Shown here: in pieces, positions 27,979-35,546 of the stretch
How positions within the stretch are numbered: the first letter of the stretch is position 1
How the letters are laid out: every line of letters starts with the position of its first letter
Source of the DNA: Lederbergia lenta NBRC 16444
GTDB taxonomy: Bacteria; Bacillota; Bacilli; Bacillales; Bacillaceae_C
DNA length: 64,000 bases
Direction of reading: 5' to 3'
Assembly: GCF_001591545.1 (NCBI RefSeq)
Contig: NZ_BCVC01000005.1
Location: 103,110 to 167,109, forward strand
The notes under the pieces: generated by a model
Seen by the model: the letters and a program-made list of their open reading frames with translations, nothing else
Told to the model about the DNA's origin: nothing
Database searches by the model: none
Position numbers and translations under genes: made by a program

Positions 27979-28341
27979 AATAGAATTAAATCCCGACTTT
28001 TATATAAATACATCGTCTCCTATCTACTCGTTTTTCTTGTTCCATTTATGATCATGAGTGCTATTATCTATTATAATTCTGTCTCCAGTTTGCGTCAGGA
28101 GATTGAACAATCTAATCTAAATAAACTAGAGCAAGTGGAAAAGATAACCGCTGAACGTATGAAGGAATTAGAAACGCTAGCAGCTAGAATATCATATGAT
28201 CCTCGATTAACACCTTATATGATCAGTCATGATTATTACAGTGGAGAGGCAATAGATGAATTAAAGAAGTATAAAGCGAATAGCTCTATCATTGAGTTAA
28301 AACTTGACTACTATTTACATTCGGTTAATTTAGCGGAATGA
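27979..28341 (+). pseudogene. N-terminal remnant of a membrane sensor AraC-type regulator (YesS/YtdP-like)
   Basis: The frame carries RIKSRLLYKYIVSYLLVFLVPF MIMSAIIYYNSVSSL, then LEQVEKITAERMKELETLAARISYDPRLTPYM and NSSIIELKLDYY, the usual start of large AraC-family proteins with an extracellular sensor between two helices. It ends at TGA 28339 after about 120 codons; the second helix and the AraC domain are missing. No ATG exists at the expected start (the first in-frame ATG is at 28048), so an unusual start or a mutation is likely. The break coincides with the change to AT-rich sequence and may be the island edge. Confidence 0.65.
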
Positions 28342-28370
28342 ACTTTACATCTAAATAGGTAGAGCCATGA

Positions 28371-28680
28371 AAGTATACAATACGTGCAAAGGCAATCGAT
28401 CCCGATAACGGCTCTGGAATGGCAACCGTTGAGTTTAATTCAACACCATTAGTAATTTCCGGGGTTTTAAACACACACTTGATTGGCAAGCTATTCACGA
28501 CACTGCTGGTCATGGCGACAATCAGTTCTTTGCGGGTGGAATTTTTAAAACTAAACAGATCATCCTATTGATACAGTGGATGTTACTTTTAATGGTAGAC
28601 AAGTGAACGGGAACGATATGCAATTAACCCGTACCATGAATGTAACACCACATCCTAAATATGAAACTGATGTGTATTGA
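28371..28680 (+). pseudogene. Shattered coding remnant
   Basis: Coding-like stretches jump between frames: YTIRAKAIDPDNGSGMATVEF in one, HDTAGHGDNQFFAGGIFKT in another, and DTVDVTFNGRQVNGNDMQLTR to the TGA at 28678 in a third. They read like pieces of one protein split by at least two frameshifts. No family recognised. The minus-strand frame over 28325-28513 is its shadow. Confidence 0.4.
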
Positions 28681-28837
28681 TGAAGCAATGGGAGTTTTGG
28701 AAACAGTATTATCAGATGCTTTAGTCCATTTTCTATTTACAGCTAAATGGAAGAATGGTGTAACTAAACAAGAGATCATTAGAGTAAATATCGTTAATGA
28801 TGTCTTCCAAGCATTCGATTTTTACCGTTCCAATTAA
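28670..28837 (+). CDS. Small hypothetical protein (55 aa)
   Basis: Frame from ATG 28670 (in-frame ATG also at 28688) reading MCIDEAMGVLETVLSDALVHF and ending FQAFDFYRSN. No clear ribosome site and no recognised family. It follows the shattered remnant and may belong to it. Confidence 0.25.
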   Translation: MCIDEAMGVLETVLSDALVHFLFTAKWKNGVTKQEIIRVNIVNDVFQAFDFYRSN

Positions 28838-29727
28838 CTTAGAAGCAATCTTGCATATTATTGCAGGGTTGTTTTTTAATTAAGCTAAAGAGGAGATCTA
28901 AAACAGCAATTGACTATAGGTAATAGAAACCGCTAATTACATACATAAGCTATAAATATTACAAATACATTGACAAAACACTCATCTGTATGACATTGCT
29001 ATAAAAAGTAAAATAATATAGGGTGTGATTCTACATAAATTGGAAGGGATACCGTCTTATGTAGAAACTATTCCTCCAGCACTCATACAACTAAAAATTT
29101 TACAAAGTACCTTATCTAAGTCTAAGCTATTAGAAGAGACTAAAATTGATGTAATAGTTCTATATGTTTACGGAATATACAACTCCGCCTCTTAAATAGG
29201 TGGTTACTTTTTGTATGAAATATATAGTTATTTATCTTTGTTTTTTAGCGGTCGCATTGCGTACCAGCGTTGTAACGAATACTTAAAGTCTTTTGGGCAT
29301 GTTTGTAGATTAGCATTTTGCTATTCTTTTCAAACTTGCCAAAGGGCTTTTTTCATTGACTAAAGAAAAATATATGTTAAAAAGCTTGGGAAAGGATGTT
29401 AATCATGCTAATTCGGTAAAACAATTATTTATCTGTCAATATGAGAGGAATCAAACAAAAACAATATCTGTTCAATAATCATCAGTATGAAGGGAGTATG
29501 GCATCACTCCTATTAGAGTGGTACCATATCAGAATTGGTCTAGTAAGTAGTGCCCAGCTGTTATACTAAAAAGAGATGGAAGTTTTCATCCTTTTAAGAA
29601 GAGAATTCAGGCTGAATGTGAGAGTATCTCTGAGTACAAGTGCTGAAATAAGATAAATTAGTTTGAGGGAAAATTGCATAAACTATTAATCTATCAAATA
29701 AAATAACTGATAATAAATATGAAAACT
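28838..29727. other. AT-rich stretch without a convincing gene
   Basis: A TTG-started frame at 29040-29194 (51 residues, begins EGIPSYVETIPPALIQLKIL) could be a small gene. Positions 29285-29415 hold a structured leader-like segment also seen in diverged form at 32930-33066. Nothing else is supported. Confidence 0.35.
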
Positions 29728-29767
29728 AAAAACGATCAATCCTTATTTGTGGAGTGATCGTTTTTTT
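29728..29767. terminator. Bidirectional terminator
   Basis: Stem AAAAACGATCA / TGATCGTTTTT with a 16-base loop and a run of seven T. It lies 42 bp beyond the end of the minus-strand gene at 29810 and could serve it. Confidence 0.78.
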
Positions 29768-29809
29768 GTTTGAGGGAAAATTTAGTTGTATATTATGATG
29801 ATTCTCCGT

Positions 29810-30004
29810 TCATTTAAGCTCTTCTTTATAAATATCACTACAATATTCCTTAATTTTGTTTGCAGATATAGAAGTATATTGAATAAGTTCAATTAAGAAA
29901 TCTCGATCATTAGAAGTTAATTCTTCTTTATTTAGTATTTTTTCGTAGGTTGCTTGTACTTCTCTATTTTTACAAAAACAAGCCATAATATTTTCAATTC
30001 TCAA
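29810..30004 (-). CDS. Small hypothetical protein next to yvrJ
   Basis: 64 residues if TTG at 30004 is the start (GAAGGAGTG lies six bases upstream on the minus strand); a GTG/ATG alternative gives a longer or shorter form. It reads MRIENIMACFCKNREVQATYEKILNKEELTSNDRDFLIELIQY, helical and charged, with a Cys pair CFC. No family recognised. It starts 14 bp after the YvrJ gene, so the two are probably co-transcribed. Confidence 0.55.
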   Translation of the reverse strand: MRIENIMACFCKNREVQATYEKILNKEELTSNDRDFLIELIQYTSISANKIKEYCSDIYKEELK

Positions 30005-30017
30005 GAGAAACACTCCT

Positions 30018-30185
30018 TCACTTAACATTAGAAATGTTTTTTATTACCTCGGATAAGTGCAATATTACCGTTTCAAGCTTTTCCAGTTTCCTTTCAAAGC
30101 GGACAAATAAATATATAGTAATAGCAATTGGAAATCCAAAGTTACCTATTATAGATATCCATAATGTAGGATCATCTGTTAACAT
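30018..30185 (-). CDS. yvrJ: YvrJ-family small membrane protein
   Basis: 55 residues from ATG at 30185 to TGA at 30018: MLTDDPTLWISIIGNFGFPI followed by AITIYLFVRFERKLEKLETVI. The motif ISIIGNFGFPI with one membrane helix and a basic-then-coiled C-terminus is characteristic of the YvrJ family. In B. subtilis yvrJ neighbours the sigO-rsoA genes, and SigO- and RsoA-like genes are found here about 1 kb away. Role unknown. Confidence 0.8.
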   Translation of the reverse strand: MLTDDPTLWISIIGNFGFPIAITIYLFVRFERKLEKLETVILHLSEVIKNISNVK

Positions 30186-30683
30186 GGTTACCTACTTCCT
30201 TCCCTAAATGAACAGAAATAAATTATATAAAACTATGAGCTGTAATTAATATTTTCAAATTAGCTTAAAAAGAGTATGGCTATTTACTTTATTCTAATAA
30301 AGTTCTAGTTATTTCTTAGAGTATTTTTTAATTTGATTGTTTCAGGTAAATACTAACTCTGAATATTTGGTTGTTTTTTGTAGAAACTCTCTAATATTTC
30401 AAGTTATTTGATTGAGAGTTAAACACCATATTTCACCAACTCCCCTTTCTGCATAAGAGATGATACTCAGATTCGAATCTAGGATAAAGATTTTGCAGAC
30501 CTTTGCCTTACCTCTTGGCTATATCACAAGGGATATATATATAAAGTGAGTAATATCAATAATAAACAATTAATTATTTAAGTTTATTAGTTATTAAATT
30601 GAAGTTAAAATTTTTTATTACTAGTTTAGATTTTATCGACAATTTCACTTTGATATAGAGTACATAAAAGGGGGGATTTAAAA
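30186..30683. other. Intergenic AT-rich region
   Basis: 498 bp between divergent small genes. I see no gene. GATATAGAGTACATAAAAGGGGGGA near the right end supplies the ribosome site, and possibly the promoter, of the CxxC protein. Confidence 0.45.
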
Positions 30684-30914
30684 GTGGAGAAAGAATTAAT
30701 CGTGTATTCAAATGGTAGTTGTAATTTCTGCATAAAAATAATAGAATGGATAGTTAAAAAGAAGGTTGCCAATGTAGCTGTTTTGAAAAAAATAAAAAAT
30801 TATAACGTAGAAGGAATTCCTTTCACCTTATCCATTGATAAGAAAAGTGGAAATAAAGAAGAGATCGTTGGAATTCAAATTGATAAAATCGAGAATTTAT
30901 TATTCAAAAGTTAA
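30684..30914 (+). CDS. Glutaredoxin-like CxxC small protein
   Basis: 76 residues with AAAAGGGGGGAT upstream. It begins ELIVYSNGSCNFCIKIIEWIVKKK: a beta strand, a CxxC active-site-like motif (Cys13-x-x-Cys16) and a helix, as in glutaredoxins. Later GIPFTLSIDKKSGNKEEIVG contains the expected cis-Pro turn (IPFT). It is short for a glutaredoxin but complete enough for the thioredoxin fold. Possible thiol reductant. Neighbours are YvrJ and the sigma-like genes. Confidence 0.65.
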   Translation: MEKELIVYSNGSCNFCIKIIEWIVKKKVANVAVLKKIKNYNVEGIPFTLSIDKKSGNKEEIVGIQIDKIENLLFKS

Positions 30915-31064
30915 ATGAAAAATTTCACCTTACATCATGATCGAATCTACAGAGTATATAATTAAAAGTATTTTATTTTCTGACAATTTAACAAAAATTT
31001 TTAGTTTTAAATAAGTATCAAATATATAAATGATTACCAATTTGGTAATATTTTTTTATTGTAG

Positions 31065-31080
31065 TTTTTTTTTTTTTTTT
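31065..31080 (+). repeat. T16 homopolymer upstream of the sigma-like gene
   Basis: Sixteen consecutive T, 90 bp before the SigO-like start. A long run of this kind is prone to slippage and to sequencing error. Confidence 0.9.
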
Positions 31081-31169
31081 GCGAACATAGGTTCCTTGGT
31101 TTATTATTAAGATACCTAATTCACTTTAAATTATAAGGCAAAAGGAGGAAATTTTACATAAAGAGGTGG

Positions 31170-31757
31170 ATGTCGGTGATAATTGATAAAAACGATTGTA
31201 AAGTAGCGGAATTTTTCGACAAAAATAGCGAAAATTTAGAAAATCCAATAATTAAAAGCTTTATGTCAGATAAACGGCATTTTGAATTAGTTAAAGAGGC
31301 TGTTCTTATGCCGACTAATAGTAATAAAGAGCGTGTTGATAATGCATTTAAAAAACATTACACAAAAATTAAGAAGACAAAATACGTCAGTAGTCTTATC
31401 TATTTCTTTAGCATAGATTTTGATAAGAAAAATCGTAAACTAAACAAGCAGCAACAATTAATACTAGATAAAAGCATATCAAATGATAACAATACTACTA
31501 CACCTAAAGAACTTATTCAGGATGAAAGTGCGGTTATTAGTGGTGTTTTTAGTACGAGATTAATAGATCATATTGAAAATGAAAAACTCTATTCAGGCTT
31601 GATCAATCTATCTTAAAAACAACTTCAAATTTTAGAGTTGATCTACTTAAAAGAACTAAAATTAATAGAAATAGCTCACATATTAAAATCTACTCCCCAA
31701 AATGTTTCAAATCTCCATAGGAAAGCATTAAAAACGTTACTTAAAGAGATGGGGTGA
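31170..31757 (+). pseudogene. SigO-like sigma factor interrupted by an in-frame TAA
   Basis: The frame codes YVSSLIYFFSIDFDKKNRKLN and LDKSISN, as in the YvrI/SigO group, then stops at TAA 31614-31616 (codon 149). The same frame continues without a break to TGA 31755 with KQLQILELIYLKELKLIEIAHILKSTPQNVSNLHRKALKTL, shown here only to mark a textbook sigma region 4 helix-turn-helix (nt 31617-31748). So one codon separates the body from the -35-binding domain. It is followed by an RsoA-like gene, matching the split SigO/RsoA pair of B. subtilis. A TAA from GAA, CAA or AAA is one base away. Could be a mutation, a sequence error or, less likely, two peptides. Confidence 0.7.
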
Positions 31758-31777
31758 AAATTCCAGGAGGTGATCAC

Positions 31778-31981
31778 ATGTTTCACAAAAAAGACGAAAG
31801 TACAAAAGAAATCATAGAAATTATTGATGATTTTAATTCAAAGATTAAGAAAAGTCTAAGCAATACTACCTACCAAGATAGAGATGATTTAGAACAGGAA
31901 ATAAAATTGAAGATAATTGAAAAATTATACACAGTTGAATTCAATGATCCACCCAGTTTTTGGAAATTAACTAACTTATAA
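31778..31981 (+). CDS. RsoA-like partner of a split sigma factor
   Basis: 67 residues from ATG 31778, preceded by a nearly full-length anti-16S sequence AGGAGGTGATC; the upstream GTG at 31754 overlaps the sigma gene. It reads IDDFNSKIKKSLSNTTYQDRDDLEQEIKLKIIEKL, which resembles sigma region 2 (DDLEQEI helix) but lacks region 4. In B. subtilis RsoA supplies the -10-binding part for SigO. The gene is 20 bp after the SigO-like frame. Length is a little under the B. subtilis protein (79). Confidence 0.65.
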   Translation: MFHKKDESTKEIIEIIDDFNSKIKKSLSNTTYQDRDDLEQEIKLKIIEKLYTVEFNDPPSFWKLTNL

Positions 31982-33064
31982 GGGGAAAATAGACAAATTC
32001 TATTCTATGTAGAAGGTAGATTAACGAAAACAGTGGTTTCTGCAACTCCTAGTCTATAAATTTACGTGGAGGACTTAATGGTTATGCGGATGGATTTGTA
32101 AAAAGAATGATGAATTATCATAATAAACAGCATATAAGTACAAGTCTCTGGCGTTCTGCTTAATGATAATTATGATGAAATAATTGAGATATAATAGAAA
32201 TTTACTATTCCTTTTATGGGGTATTGGATCAGTTGGTTTATAGGGGAGAAATATTTTCCCCTATAAAAATATCAAATTCTTAAGCCTTTTTGATCAAACC
32301 TTTTTATAAAACTACATCATTTTCTTTGCCCGATTCCTTTGATTCCCTTAACGCTATAATTACTATATTTAAAATGAATATAGTAATTATAAATAGATTT
32401 TAGTTTTGTTGGAGTTGAAGTAATAAACTGCAACCGATATAATATATTTATATTTGCGACATTATATTAGTCTGCGGCCTTAAGATTATAAAATTCTTTG
32501 GAGCCACACATCTCATTCGTGCGGATTCAAAGGGCTTTTAATATTTTTAGAAAGAATGGAGTAGTAAAAAGTATACAAAATCAACTGACTATTATTTAAA
32601 GGTGGAGGAATTGTTACAATTTAATTTCGGATTTCTATATACTGAGGAAAACATTGAGATTGTGGCTATTAATTATGAAACATCTCAAGTATGTACTCTA
32701 GGGTTTCTAGTTATACAGTCGTTGCTGAGAATATGCTCGAAACATGTATTCAGTATGGCTTTAATGTAAAAGGTATGTATTTTAATGCAGTGCCTGGATA
32801 TGAACTGGAAATAATTCTAAAAACTATTGAGGCGTAGTGGTATTTTGCTGTATTAACCGTTATAATTATACATACTTTACTTCTTTCTTTTTATTTGCGA
32901 CACATTTTTTTGTGTCTGTGGTGACTATTAGATATCAGCCTTTGGGCAATTGAGATGGAGTAGCATTTTATTATTTTTGGCTACTATGCTATCAATCTGC
33001 CTAAAGGATTTTTTGCGTTCTCCGTAAAAGTAGAGAAGTAAAAACTTTGGGAAGGGTATTGATA
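31982..33064. other. Decayed AT-rich region
   Basis: About 1.1 kb with only scraps of coding sequence. One scrap (32611-32838) carries LLQFNFGFLYTEENIEIVAIN and, after a frameshift, further coding-like sequence up to ELEIILKTIEA and a TAG. Positions 32930-33066 are a leader-like segment with a long imperfect stem (CCTTTGGGCA pairing with TGCCTAAAGG) then TTTTTT. No intact gene seen. Confidence 0.4.
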
Positions 33065-33233
33065 TTGGCTAATAAAACGTATAAACGTCGGATAGCTGTA
33101 AAACAAAAAGCAGGTGTAGCAAATTACCTTAATCAAGCAACTTTAACAGCGAACGACACAAGGAGAAGCGACTTTTAATCAAAGAGTACGTCAAGTTGTA
33201 GACGAAATAAATAAAGAATTGAATTTGGTGTGA
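33065..33233 (+). pseudogene. Small basic protein gene with a frameshift
   Basis: TTG start with GGGAAGGGTATTGATA upstream. Reads ANKTYKRRIAVKQKAGVANY then LNQATLTAN; one frame away it continues TTQGEATFNQRVRQVVDEINKEL to a TGA at 33231. A single-base indel near 33157-33163 would join the two. Family not recognised. Confidence 0.45.
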
Positions 33234-33272
33234 TCTAATAGTAAATATGAAAGAAATTTAAGGAGTAGTGGT

Positions 33273-33452
33273 ATGATAAAGAAGAATTTAATTGGTGCAT
33301 ATAGCATCCTTTTCTTAATATTTGCCTATTATTATATTAATACAGTGAAGGAAGTAGATCCCTTCACTCAAATAACTTGGCTTTTTATCCTATTAATTAT
33401 AGCAATTATGTTCAGTTTTCTTAGATGGATAATTAAGAGAAGAAAATATTGA
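33273..33452 (+). CDS. Small two-helix membrane protein (59 aa)
   Basis: ATG 33273 follows TTTAAGGAGTAGTGGT, a good ribosome site. Two hydrophobic segments (about 6-21 and 33-50) are joined by a short acidic loop NTVKEVDPFT, with a basic end KRRKY. No family recognised. Too short to have been called by length alone but the start signal and composition support it. Confidence 0.6.
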   Translation: MIKKNLIGAYSILFLIFAYYYINTVKEVDPFTQITWLFILLIIAIMFSFLRWIIKRRKY

Positions 33453-33690
33453 TTAGTATATGGTGTGAATGGCGGTGTTAAAATCCTCGATAATAACGAT
33501 TTAAAATCCCCCAGTTTTTATTTCCAATCTATTAGAAAAACTATACGGAAATATTTAGAGGCAGAAACTACTCCTCAATCGAAAAAACGTACACAAAGAG
33601 GAAGTAAGCAGGATTCTTAAAAGCAGTAGTTACTTGAGCGAATTAAGGAAGTTGAAAAAATGTTTAATAAAAGTTGATTTTTTATTACTT

Positions 33691-33720
33691 ACTTCCTCTT
33701 TATTAAATAGATGCGTTTCG
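33691..33720 (+). promoter_or_regulatory. Shared upstream motif, copy 1
   Basis: ACTTCCTCTTTA followed 21 bp from its start by TGCG within a near-palindrome GATGCGTTTCGTATC, about 40-60 bp before the gene at 33752. The same layout occurs upstream of 35547. Confidence 0.4.
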
Positions 33721-33751
33721 TATCTAATTTAATAAAAGGGAGAGAAATTTT

Positions 33752-34111
33752 ATGCCAACACTTTACCAAACATTTCAGAGGCGACAACATGGTGGAGGTG
33801 CTATGAAACCTGTCAGTACTGCTATTACTTATGGGGTGGCTTCGCACAATAACATCCCTGTATCTGTTTATAGCTGTATGCCTTGTATCGCGACTTGTAT
33901 GAAAGTAAGCATTCGATTACAACGTGTGGTAACATCAGCTGTTTATGAAACGATTGGTACTTATTTAAACAGAGATTTATGTGATTCTAGAGTAGGACCA
34001 GGGCGTGTAGACCATACTTTTACTAATGTTCGTAAGTCTGGTGCAGCTATGCGTGTTTTATGGCAATTAGATGGTTCAACTGATCCATCCTCACCATTTT
34101 ACCATGACTAA
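33752..34111 (+). CDS. Hypothetical 119-aa protein
   Basis: Start ATG with AAAAGGGAGAGAAATTTT upstream. The protein begins MPTLYQTFQRRQHGGGAMKPVS and has a cysteine cluster CMPCIATC near residue 42-49, then basic, Ser/Thr-rich sequence. No signal peptide or membrane segment. No family recognised. It is one of two genes in this island with the ACTTCCTCTTTA upstream motif, the other being the YbfG-like gene. Confidence 0.55.
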   Translation: MPTLYQTFQRRQHGGGAMKPVSTAITYGVASHNNIPVSVYSCMPCIATCMKVSIRLQRVVTSAVYETIGTYLNRDLCDSRVGPGRVDHTFTNVRKSGAAMRVLWQLDGSTDPSSPFYHD

Positions 34112-34176
34112 TTATAGTAAGTTTAAACACTTGGTATATTAAGGTTACTAAAAATATTTATCAGGAGGGGAAAGTA

Positions 34177-34431
34177 ATGGTTACTTTCAAAAAGGAAAAT
34201 AATAAACATATTATTTCAATTGAAAACAATGAGGTTGTGGTTGATCCGCAAAGGATAGAAGAAGGTCATTTCTTAGCGATTATTAATTATGTAGATGAAG
34301 ATGGTAAGTTCCTGGAAGCAGAGTTATTTTATCATCCTGAAGAGAAAGAAGTAGATGCTTTTCTGGAATCTCTTAAACTAGAGAATTTTCAAAAGCATAA
34401 ACTAACAGAAGGTCTATTTGCTAAAAAATAA
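34177..34431 (+). CDS. Hypothetical 84-aa acidic protein
   Basis: Start ATG with CAGGAGGGGAAAGTA upstream. Short strands and an acidic middle (VDEDGKFLEAELFYHPEEKEVDAFLESL) suggest a small alpha/beta protein. No signal peptide. It lies 65 bp after the 119-aa gene and ends at a strong terminator, so the two may form an operon. Function unknown. Confidence 0.55.
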   Translation: MVTFKKENNKHIISIENNEVVVDPQRIEEGHFLAIINYVDEDGKFLEAELFYHPEEKEVDAFLESLKLENFQKHKLTEGLFAKK

Positions 34432-34442
34432 GAATATAATAT

Positions 34443-34482
34443 AAAAAGATGGTCGTTATTATTCACTGACCATCTTTTTATA
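34443..34482. terminator. Bidirectional terminator between convergent genes
   Basis: Perfect 12-bp stem AAAAAGATGGTC / GACCATCTTTTT with a 13-base loop and T-runs on both strands. Serves the 34177 gene and the lipoprotein gene ending at 34490. Confidence 0.9.
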
Positions 34483-34489
34483 TTTTAGT

Positions 34490-35335
34490 TTAATCTCCTG
34501 GCAATACTTGGCTCATTCGATCAATGTTAATGGTTGCTGCTACAATGTACTGGTAAGCCCTTTCGTAATCTTGATAACCAATTGAATTTGCAACTTGTAA
34601 ATATTGACGTGTTTCAGCTGACCAAGTGTGTAACTCTTGATACTCTTTTAAGTAAGGTTCAATGTACTCTAGTTTCAACTGAATACTATCAATAACACCT
34701 TGAAGCGCGCCCCAACCTTTAGGTAATTTATTACCTTCTTGCTGGGTGGCATGAAACAATTCATCGTCCAAATATTTTTTTTCCTCCGTAGACAGTGTAG
34801 TATACTCACTGACAATTTCACCTGTTGGAGACAAGTAACCTCTATCGTTAATCTCTTCAATTATACTCATAAATAAACCGACAGCCTGTGTTTCAAAAGG
34901 CTTAATAGGATCAAAGGTATTAGAATCATACCCCCAAATGTTTGTGCTTAAAGCCATATTTGTATTGGTATCAAATACAAGATAGTTTTTGTAATATACT
35001 TCGTCATCTGAAAAGTTATAAGAAGAATTACTTTCAACATCTTGAGGGAAATATTCTTTAGCGTCTTCAGGTGTTAAACGACCTTCTTCTGGTAATGTAA
35101 ATGTATTAAAAAATGTTTTTATATTACTATAATCTTCTTCGTTAAGTTGAGAATCTAAACTAAATAAGTCTCGTTCAATATTATCCCACTTATATTCATA
35201 CCCAATTGTGATACCTTCCATATTAATATTTTGATTGTCTTCAATTTCTTTTCCAATGGGTTGTTCATTTGCTTTGTCACTACAAGCAGTAAGAAGCAGG
35301 ATAGAACTAATCCCCAATATATAAATGCCTTTCAT
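34490..35335 (-). CDS. Hypothetical lipoprotein
   Basis: 281 residues. Lipobox LLTAC places the lipidated cysteine at residue 18; the mature protein is acidic, Tyr/Asn-rich and helical towards the end (YLQVANSIGYQDYERAYQYIVAATINIDRM). No enzyme motif is visible. It is divergent from the YbfG-like gene and would sit on the outer membrane face, so the two may meet in the cell wall; that is inference. Confidence 0.7.
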   Translation of the reverse strand: MKGIYILGISSILLLTACSDKANEQPIGKEIEDNQNINMEGITIGYEYKWDNIERDLFSLDSQLNEEDYSNIKTFFNTFTLPEEGRLTPEDAKEYFPQDVESNSSYNFSDDEVYYKNYLVFDTNTNMALSTNIWGYDSNTFDPIKPFETQAVGLFMSIIEEINDRGYLSPTGEIVSEYTTLSTEEKKYLDDELFHATQQEGNKLPKGWGALQGVIDSIQLKLEYIEPYLKEYQELHTWSAETRQYLQVANSIGYQDYERAYQYIVAATINIDRMSQVLPGD

Positions 35336-35476
35336 AAATTATCCACTCCCGATTATAAATATATGTAAATTATAACATATTAGAAAAAAATTTTTCTTTA
35401 GCAGAGGAGAACATACTTATTATTTGGACACTCCCCCTCCAAATTTTTTCTCAATATCGTTGTTTTTTCATCGATT

Positions 35477-35518
35477 ACTTCCTCTTTATAGATAGTTGCG
35501 TAATACTTTATTCGCAAC
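35477..35518 (+). promoter_or_regulatory. Shared upstream motif, copy 2
   Basis: ACTTCCTCTTTA, then TGCG 20 bp from its start, inside a perfect inverted repeat GTTGCG...CGCAAC (35495-35518). It lies about 30-70 bp before the YbfG-like gene. Confidence 0.4.
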
Positions 35519-35546
35519 AACCAAATAAAGGTAAGGGGGAAGACAG

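Noticed and set aside
28325..28513. Minus-strand 62-residue protein
   Set aside because: It mirrors a better plus-strand coding remnant and lacks a ribosome site.
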